A stretch of DNA of 64,000 bases, taken from Athripsodes cinereus. Its lineage: Eukaryota > Arthropoda > Insecta > Trichoptera > Leptoceridae. Under the pieces are notes generated by a model, which was not told where the DNA came from, did not search any database, and saw only the letters and a list, made by a program, of their open reading frames with translations. Each line of letters starts with the position of its first letter. Positions within the stretch are counted from its first letter, which is position 1. Shown in pieces: positions 57,090 to 64,000 of the stretch. Made by a program: the position numbers and the translations under genes. The stretch spans positions 2,170,001-2,234,000 of the forward strand of contig OX388312.1 in the NCBI GenBank assembly GCA_947579605.1, read 5' to 3'.

Positions 57090-57360
57090 ATGTTCCATCA
57101 CGGCATATCGCACAATAGGGTAGCCACGCAATACAAAATAAACGCGCAAGTTGTCCAGCTGTATTAAATAAACTTGTAAGCTGTCCTCTCCGTAATAACA
57201 TAAAATAACACATTCAGGATGGGTGGCAAACCTCATCGTTGAATTAGAGTTAATTTAATTATTTTTGCAAACATCGGCATTTACAGGGCACTCGATTAGT
57301 TGCGGCAAAGAGTGGGAGACCATGTTTTTGCAGGGTGTTTCACAGAATATAAATATGGTG
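57090..57360 (-). repeat. Family-A retroposon with a tail duplication
   Basis: CCATCACGGCATATCGCACA and ATAGGGTAGCC. The AATAAAC..GCAAGTTGTCC unit is followed by a second AATAAACTTGTAAGCTGTCC about 40 bp on, then CATTCAGGATGGGTGGCAAA, ACCTCATCG, GGCACTCGATTAG and AAAGAGTGGGAGACC. Confidence 0.8.
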
Positions 57361-57384
57361 AGATTATCCCGTAGAGTTTCCGTT

Positions 57385-57500
57385 AAAATTTAGGTAGGTA
57401 ACCAACTTTTTTCTGCTAGTTTTGGAGTATACTTACCTACTGTAAAAGAAAGGTTTTCTTAAAACCTCACGTAAGTAATATAAATGAATATACGCTAAAT
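57385..57500 (+). repeat. Family-A retroposon, 5' fragment
   Basis: AACTTTTTTCTGCTAGTTTT, ACCTACTGTAAAAGAAAGG and AAAACCTCACGTAAGTAATA. Opposite orientation to its neighbour, 5' ends facing. Confidence 0.6.
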
Positions 57501-58663
57501 TAAGCATTGAGATAAACACAAAAAATATAAATAAGGAGGGCAAGTTTATCTCAAGGCCACGAATACTTCCAATTAATTACACCAAAACTTAGGTATATTA
57601 AAATATGACCTATCATAATACATAAGTTTATAAAGAGTAGCAGTCCCAACTATATGTAGCTGTTCTTTTTTAATCACAACTGTTATTTTATTAGATAGGT
57701 ATATTATGTAGTATCTAATACAATAACAAGATAATATGTTTTATAATATATTTTGGTTGTTTGCTCTCCGATTGTTTTTGTTTACATTTCAAATGGCGCA
57801 GGAGATTATGGGTTAATTATTTTTCATTTAATTTCGTCTTAGTCTTTTCAGACCCTAACAAATTGAACAAACCCCCACACACATACAGAGCAATGCTAAT
57901 TAGTTTTATTCTTATATTTTAACCCTTTTAACACCCCTAACCGTGTGATTGTGTTTATTTGATGAAAAGGAATATTGAAAGACAATTCCCATTCCCGGAA
58001 TTAATATAGAACTCCGATTTGTATAACTTAGATTATCAAATGTTCCTGTAATTATTATAATTTAGATATTTTTTGTATCTTTATATTTATGTGTTTTTCG
58101 TAATTCGTTCACCTGTTACTACGACGTTCCTGTTGTTCTGATATCATTGTCGTAGGAACGGTGTACTGAAAAGTACAATACGCCATTATTAATTTAAAAA
58201 TTTATAACAAGTTAAGGTTGTAAGGCGAATCATCGCTGAATAAAAGATAGCTTGATACAAGCGACCTTTGATATTGGGTAGTTAGTGAATGAGTGCAAAA
58301 ATATGTATTGAATGTCTTTTTTACCTTCGAGTTAATACGTAGGATGAACGAGTAATATGCCTCATTGCTGAAAATGAAATTAAATACACCTAATAACATT
58401 ACAATACAATAGAATAATTATATTATAATCCATCAATAATATTAATGTAATAATTTATAGATTACTACAAGATAAATAAAAATATAAATATCACAGTACA
58501 CGATCGTAAGACATAAAATAGTATGTGCGTACAGTGAGAGATTTAAAAAGCAATACACCCTTATGTTGGTTATTGGTTGCAATATTAGTATGTTTAATAA
58601 CAATCGTCAATTTTATCTTTACCTTCATTTGTACTGGAAGATTAAGAAAAAAATTCTAAAACT

Positions 58664-58697
58664 ACTATACCATCACAGTATATCTCACAAGTGGGGA
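58664..58697 (-). repeat. Family-A retroposon, truncated tail
   Basis: ATACCATCACAGTATATCTC then ACAAGTGGGG stops abruptly. The next ~250 bp are unrelated, so it is either 5'-truncated after 34 bp or interrupted. Confidence 0.65.
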
Positions 58698-59703
58698 CAC
58701 GAAAACATCTCCAAAGATGGGCCCAGCAAATTGGTATGAACGTTCAATGCATATACAATTTGTACGTGGTTGAGAATTTGAAAAATATTGAGAAAAAGTG
58801 TCAAAACTTTAAGACATATCGATTGGAGAACCATGTTCTCACAATGTAACATTGTACAAAATCTAATCGGAAGAAGTGAGAAAGGTGTCCCAACGCTGAT
58901 GAATTGGCTAAAGTGATCACTTTTAGTGTCTTTGGAGAATTTTACATCACCAAATACGCCAATCTCACTGTCACGATGTAAGGCTTAACAATTGAGAAAC
59001 ATTTAGTGCGAATTAATTAAAAGAATGTTACAGCGCTGAAACAAAGTAGGTTAAACACTGATTCAGTCTTTGGTCCGGGTTCATGCCCAGTTAGGAAGAT
59101 TTCATAACATTTTAAAATGCTGTACAACTAACGAATTAATAAATAAATAAATGCAGACCATATATGGTTATGTTACCTGCGCGTTGTGTCCAAATTCAAT
59201 TAACCAATTAAAAAATTAGTAAATAATCTAAACTTTTGAGACAAAGTGTATCGTACTTTTTTCCTTAACAGTACGACATACTGCTCGGTAGTTTAATGCT
59301 TATTAACATGTTTCAAAACAATATTCCCACAACGGTTCAACTACCTAGCAGAGTGTCTCTTTCACGGTTCAATTCCTTTCTCGCCTTTTCACTATAGAAA
59401 ATTCATAATTTTATACGTGTTGTTATTATTCATAGTAATTATTAATGTTATTATGCCTATTCAAATCGTTTAATAATTATTGTTCTGAGTGCGCAGTAAC
59501 ATGCGCATTGTATCCAATAATAACAGTACTGCTATTACGCGTTTTCACGAATTAATTACCTACCTGTATTACCTGCAAGTGATGTTATACGAGAGTAATT
59601 ATATTAATATGTTCAATTATTGTTGTATCAATGGAAAATACTAAATGTGTTAAAATATAGATTTATGTTTATTTATTTCATGCGATACAGTCATAATTAT
59701 TAT

Positions 59704-59998
59704 TAGGGTTAGTTGGAAGAGATCGCGCCTTTGCGATAAATTCGCTCTCTGTAAGTATATGGATTGTTTCTAACTTGAATGTATACTTTTCATGTGATTG
59801 TTTGTTATCTATACTACTATACTATACCCTCACGCCATTTCCCAGGTGGGGTAGGCAGAGAGAATGGCACGCCATGTCGCTCTATCCTTACATACTTCCT
59901 TCGCTTCCTCTACATTCATCCAGTTTCTCATACATGCACGCCGATTCCTCTTACTGTTTGTTATCAATGTACAATAAAGAATTAATAAATAAATAAAG
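59704..59998 (+). mobile_element. LINE 3' tail (GATCGC..GCGATAA family), interrupted
   Basis: GGGTTAGTTGGAAGAGATCG then CGCCTTTGCGATAAATTCGC up to TGATTGTTTGTTATC at 59809, and from 59966 AATGTACAATAAAGAATTAA with (ATAA)n. Joining is broken by a 145-bp minus-strand insert. Typical layout of a lepidopteran CR1-like LINE tail. Confidence 0.7.
59799..59965 (-). mobile_element. Family-T LINE tail with 11-bp target duplication
   Basis: TGTTTGTTATC at 59799-59809 and 59955-59965 flanks a 145-bp insert whose minus strand ends ..CCACCTGGGAAATGGCGTGA then GGGTATAGTATAGTAGTATA. This is a textbook 5'-truncated target-primed insertion: exact duplication, simple-repeat 3' tail, and splitting of an older LINE tail. 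Confidence 0.85.
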
Positions 59999-60057
59999 AA
60001 TTATTATCATAAAATATTTCCTTAAAAATTGTCTAGATATTTCCTTAAATTTGGTCA

Positions 60058-60260
60058 CCTTAGTCCAGGGGTTTCGAACCTTTTGGGCCCGCGTGCCAAA
60101 ATCCTCAGAAGTTATTCCTCAATCGTGTGTTGTGCCCAAGCAGTATTTTGTTTTTCCCAAAAATATTTTTTTTATTTGGAAATCGTTTGTGTGTCATCCA
60201 AAGTCTCAAATGTATTACCTTGGGCAGTAGTACTGTAGATTCGCCATCCCTGCCTTAGTC
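60058..60260. mobile_element. hAT MITE with perfect 8-bp target duplication
   Basis: CCTTAGTC at 60058-60065 and 60253-60260 flanks a 187-bp element (60066-60252). It starts CAGGGGTTTCGAACCTTTTG and ends ..GATTCGCCATCCCTG (inverse CAGGGATGGCGAATC). The 8-bp duplication and CAGGG ends are hAT hallmarks. No transposase. Confidence 0.9.
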
Positions 60261-60784
60261 AAACCATGTAGTGTTGTAATGTAGTCAATGTATATGTAAA
60301 TTTGTTAAACATGCGAGTATAATACTCTATTTATCTGATTAATATCAAAACATTTTAATTCTTTTTTACATACGGACAGAATATTTCTAATTTAATGTTT
60401 AATAACTAACATTATAATAGAAAGAAATACAGATAATATAATATATGTAGCCATGTTCGTAGCTAACATGTAATTTTTTTCGTTCTTCTATTGTTTTGCT
60501 AATGATGTGTCTAATTTTTAAAGACTTAATCTTGTCCGTAGTTTATTAGTTTTTGGTAGTGGGTACCTACCTAATTGTTGCCGTAAAAAGTAAAATTAAA
60601 TGCCTGTTTCAATGTTTGAAACATTTGAAAGAGTGCCCCAAGCTATTGTAGTTTTGATGTATATAATTTGTTTGGTGATATTTTACTAATATTTTTAGCT
60701 GTTTGTATATGTGTACGTACGTTCGTCTCTCATTCGTACATTTTGTTTTATAAAATCATTTGGTTGTCATAGTTGTGTCCTTTT

Positions 60785-60872
60785 TTAACATCTTCAGTAA
60801 TGTATGCCACCCATTCTGATTGTCTCAACATTATTTGGCAGCTGTTTATTTATTTTGTGCAGCTAGTTCAAT
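60785..60872 (+). repeat. Family-A retroposon, middle fragment
   Basis: ACATCTTCAGTAATGTATGC then CACCCATTCTGATTGTC, TTTGGCAGCTG and TTATTTTGTGCAGCTAG. Confidence 0.55.
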
Positions 60873-61149
60873 AATTTCTTCACTTTTTTTGATGATCTTC
60901 AACAATTATGGTGTTCCTTGTCGACAGTATCAAGTATATATTACTCGATTGTCATTCGTTTATACATCACTCTTCTTTCTCTTCTCAGCAAACACTTAAC
61001 CTCACTAACATAAGAGTCTTTCTAGCTGGTACTCGGTCTTTTTCACGCCTTCTATCGACTGCCCTAGATCAATCTGAGCAATCTCTCTAGGTTGTAAGGC
61101 TCCCTTCTCGTAATATATCCAAAATATCGTTTAGATGCGCTCTCTGCGA

Positions 61150-61312
61150 TTAGCTAAGAGAGGTGATTAATAGCCTGATGGTAGAGATCCAAATTCGATT
61201 CCAACTGCTGCCGATATACACTACCTACACGACACTAGCATATTGCTTGCTTTGTGGGCGTCTGGGGTGTGTTTGGGTTTATTCTAAATCCAGACGCATC
61301 TTTCAAAATAAT
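61150..61312 (+). repeat. tRNA-headed SINE (family M), drifted
   Basis: AGCCTGATGGTAGAGATCCA, ATTCGATTCCAACTGCTGCC, CTACACGACACTAGC, GGCGTCTGGGGTGTGTTTGG and GTTTATTCTAAATCCAG. Confidence 0.65.
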
Positions 61313-62799
61313 AATCATATATAGCCTTACACGATGCAATAAATGCTTTCATTCCTTGATTATTTAAAGTTAATCTGTAGCATATTTGAAGTGAGATTTT
61401 AGCCATAAATATTAAGTTAATAGTTCAGAATTATACCGACCATCTTAGGACCACCTGTTAACTTCGTTATTATTGGTAGGTATAGGGCATAGGGCAAATT
61501 TTGCTAGTTTGCAACAAAGACGTCATGATATTAAAGAATATCGTATTTTTTTTAAAAATTTAATTCAATTAAAGCCATAAACTGAAATTAAATATATTTT
61601 TTTAGTAGTTATCTGCTAATTAATTGGCAGGATATGATATATTTTTAATTATTTATTTACTTTAGAATTGTTATTTGTTGTAATAATAAACATTAGAAAT
61701 GTCTTCGGGCTTTGAATTTATTACCCGAAACATATTTAATTCAAGATAATTTTTTTTTTATTTCAATATTTCTAGTAGAAAAACGTCGTGTTATGTACCC
61801 ACTACAATACTTAAATGAAACATATTTTTTTCTTTAACTCTTCAACATTCCGCTTTAGAATAATGGGTTGAAACAAACCCCCATCATGTAGAAGTAGCTA
61901 CCCTTATGAAGTCACATTTTCTTACAACATTCATTTATTGTCCAAACCAGTGGAGTATCTAAAGTTTTTATACTGCGTAAACCCATCGTCAATAATTAAT
62001 AGACATAAATTAATTATGTATGGGTATAATATGAACATAAATTAATTACCTTTTGTACTAAAAAATTATACCTTTTAAAGTAACAAATCACAAGAAAATT
62101 CATGTACAAATTTTCTCCAAACTACTTTGCATCAGTCTTCCATCCAAGAACTGACAATACTCAATGTCACCATAACTTTAGTGATCGAATGAGAGCGAGT
62201 GCATAGAACACTTTATGATTAATAGTACAATCTCAGATTATGGCTTTTATTATTTTTTCGTACTACCATTACTGCTGCGTATACCTATATAAAATATTGA
62301 ACATCCTGTATACCTGATAAAATCGTAAAAGGAGCCCTACAATAAAAGAAGAACCATCAGTGTCCTTCAAACTTGCAACATTAATGTGTTTGGTCGCATT
62401 ATACACTTTTCCTTCGAATTTCTAGTCTTTCGAATATATGCAGAAGACTGATAAATGCCATTGACTCTTATCATTTGTCCGAAAAGTGAATAAGCTCTTA
62501 TCGATGAAATAATATTAATTGAATTCCTTAAAACTATCAATTTTATCAATTTAACACAATAATTTCTTACCTGAAAGTACAGGTTAATCATTTTATCATT
62601 TATAATAAGACAGGTGATAATGGCAACCCAATTAGTGAGTACCTACTTAGTTTATTTTGCATACTTTGTAATATACTTCAATTCATTGCACCATGTTTTT
62701 TTAATAAAAAAACAACATCATGTTTTATTTTAAACGCACTTAATTGAATTGTCTTAGGTATATGACGTAAAAGTATGTAAATAACCATCAAAGTATCCA

Positions 62800-62850
62800 T
62801 GTTCGTGTTGCGAAGCAGCATGTTCGATTCCTGGTTGGAGTAAGTGTGTT
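62800..62850 (+). repeat. tRNA-like SINE fragment
   Basis: GAAGCAGCATGTTCGATTCC then TGGTTGGAG keeps only a B-box-like core. Confidence 0.3.
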
Positions 62851-62859
62851 TGTAGAATC

Positions 62860-63250
62860 TAGAGTTGTCAAGTTTACGTATTTTTACGTAGATCTACAAA
62901 CTTTGAATCCTATTTAGTAATCTACGTATTTTGGCCTAAACTACGTAGGTACTTTTGTTTCAAATGTACGTACTTTTTGTACTGTACGGTTATTTTGTCA
63001 AATCAACGTTTTTATGTTTTCTAATTTATCCCTGTTTTTTTAATATAACTTAACAAATCCGAGAATATTGCGAAAAATTTCAAAATCATTTTACAAAACT
63101 GTGAAAGCTGAGACCTGAAGGAAGGAAAGAAGATCCTTATTTTACAAAATCCAGATAGGCAACTATTCAAAAATCTACGAAGTTTTATCTTAAATGAAAG
63201 TACTTTTTGTCAGATCTACGTCTTTTTAAAATTCGAGTTGGCAGCACCGA
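62860..63250. mobile_element. TIR-like element with TACGTA/CTACGT repeats
   Basis: The left AGAGTTGTCAAGTTTACGTA then TTTTTACGTAGATCTAC is partly mirrored at the right by AGATCTACGTCTTTTTAAAA then TTCGAGTTGGCAGCAC. CTACGT/TACGTA motifs recur at least eight times inside. Terminal TTGYCAA-type ends suggest a DNA transposon relic; no duplication was found. Confidence 0.45.
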
Positions 63251-63304
63251 TAATTATAATCCTCTATGTTTATCTACATATCTATCTCTATGTACCTACT
63301 TGTT

Positions 63305-63358
63305 TATGCAGTATATTCTCTGGTTATCCTACTTGTATATATCAAATGCTGTGATTAA
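63305..63358 (+). repeat. Family-A retroposon, drifted tail
   Basis: ATTCTCTGGTTATCCTACTT then GTATATATCAAATGCTGTGA. Confidence 0.45.
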
Positions 63359-64000
63359 ATAGTTGGTAGGCACTTGCTGCTTGTTGAGTCCTCTGTATCA
63401 CTCTTCTATAAAACATTATAGATAGACAGATCTTGTATGGGGGTATATCAGACCGTTTATTAGTTAGTTAACCGTTTATGCTTTATGTTCGATCAATAAA
63501 TTATTAACATGTACTTATTATCATGATATTAATATTAAAAGTATGCGATTTCTGAATATGTACCTACTAAGGTAAATATATATCATAAAAAATAATTATT
63601 ATCTTAGGTACATGAGACCTGCTTGTCTAATTTAACCCTGTAAGGGTGTTGAACTTGGGTCTTGTAGACCATATTTTTTTTAATTTTAAATACATGTTGA
63701 TTTCTTGCTTAGAGAGATTCACATTGGAAAATTAAAATAACTTCTTAAGATTTGGACAAAACAAGCTAATTAATATATATGTGTGAATAAACAGTCAATG
63801 CATGCGTAGTATTCCTTAATTATCCTACTCATGTTTAATATTATTTCTATTTATCCTGTAAGAAAGCACAACAGCATGTCGTCAATGTATCCGCAAAATT
63901 GAGAAAAAATAAAAGAAAACCGTTGGTATCAAATTTGGAAATACGAAATTTGGTGAATGCTGCAGCATTTTATGAAATAAAATAATTGGATAAGTTTTCT

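Larger units (their letters stand above)
52325..64000 (+). other. dac: Inferred dachshund intron (downstream part, >11.6 kb)
   Basis: After the donor no segment continues the Dachshund frame with acceptable splice sites. Recognised content is the family-A copies at 57.1-57.5, 58.67, 60.8 and 63.3 kb, LINE tails and a nested insertion at 59.7-60.0 kb, a hAT MITE at 60.07 kb, SINE remnants at 61.2 and 62.8 kb, and a TIR-like element at 62.86-63.25 kb. In 53200-55500, 55700-57080, 57510-58660, 61320-62800 and 63360-64000 I see nothing I can name. The next exon probably lies beyond the right edge. Confidence 0.7.

Noticed and set aside
58698..58950. Inverted pair GAAAACATCTCCAAAGATGG / GTGTCTTTGGAGAATTTTAC as MITE ends
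   Set aside because: Arms agree only about 16 of 20, no target duplication was found, and no second copy is visible.

Overview
This is a stretch of an AT-rich animal genome, almost certainly a butterfly or moth. The assignment rests on three things seen here: short tRNA-headed SINEs with a GGTTCGANNCC B box and a CGACACAAGC...GGGTTTAT body, of the kind common in Lepidoptera; Helitron ends in the style TC(TATATAA)...CTAG|T; and RTE/CR1-like LINE tails typical of lepidopteran genomes. There are no operons, ribosome sites, rRNA or CRISPR arrays, and no long open reading frames.

The one host-gene piece I can name is a 140-bp, GC-rich coding exon on the + strand at 52185-52324. It encodes a peptide starting SRPGRPPKRAPLGLSLAA and ending YENGHLG, which I recognise as the segment of dachshund (dac/DACH) directly after the DNA-binding DD1 domain. 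It has a good 3' splice site (in fact two AGs 21 nt apart and in frame, each with its own branch-point-like motif) and a perfect GTAAGT donor. The rest of the window is best read as intron of this developmental transcription factor gene: at least 52 kb upstream and at least 11.6 kb downstream.

The introns are crowded with mobile-element remnants. The dominant family (about 45 copies and fragments, both strands) is a ~250-bp retroposon. Its sense strand runs from CCCGTGGAGTCC through CGAGTGTCCTGTAAAAGGC and GTTTGCCACCCATC to a tail GGCTACCCCACTTGTGGG..GTGATGGTA. At 5.5 kb and 39 kb the same tail sits directly behind the decayed C-terminus of an RTE-like reverse transcriptase, so the short family appears to borrow, or be, the 3' end of that LINE. 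Other residents are two tRNA-SINE families, several LINE 3' ends, Helitron ends, a hAT MITE with a perfect 8-bp target duplication (60.07 kb), and a 193-bp TIR MITE (36.5 kb). There are also three copies of a foldback element with CTAGGCGGTTAA termini (31.8, 41.2, 47.7 kb), two of them carrying nested insertions.

The most unusual material is a set of palindromic inserts. One is a 1326-bp foldback with ~620-bp arms and a GATA target duplication (25.1-26.4 kb). One is a perfect 46+46 bp palindrome (18.2 kb). A group of 128-284 bp hairpin inserts is flanked by direct repeats of 10, 11, 12 and 16 bp (13.1, 15.4, 45.0, 50.5 kb). Variable-length duplications point to retroposition, although the bodies look like foldback DNA elements; the 50.5-kb member contains a hammerhead-like CTGATGA-stem-GAA core. 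This group is the best candidate for an undescribed system. A few coding-like scraps on the - strand (31.7, 43.6, 55.5 kb) with splice-acceptor-like starts are listed with low confidence.
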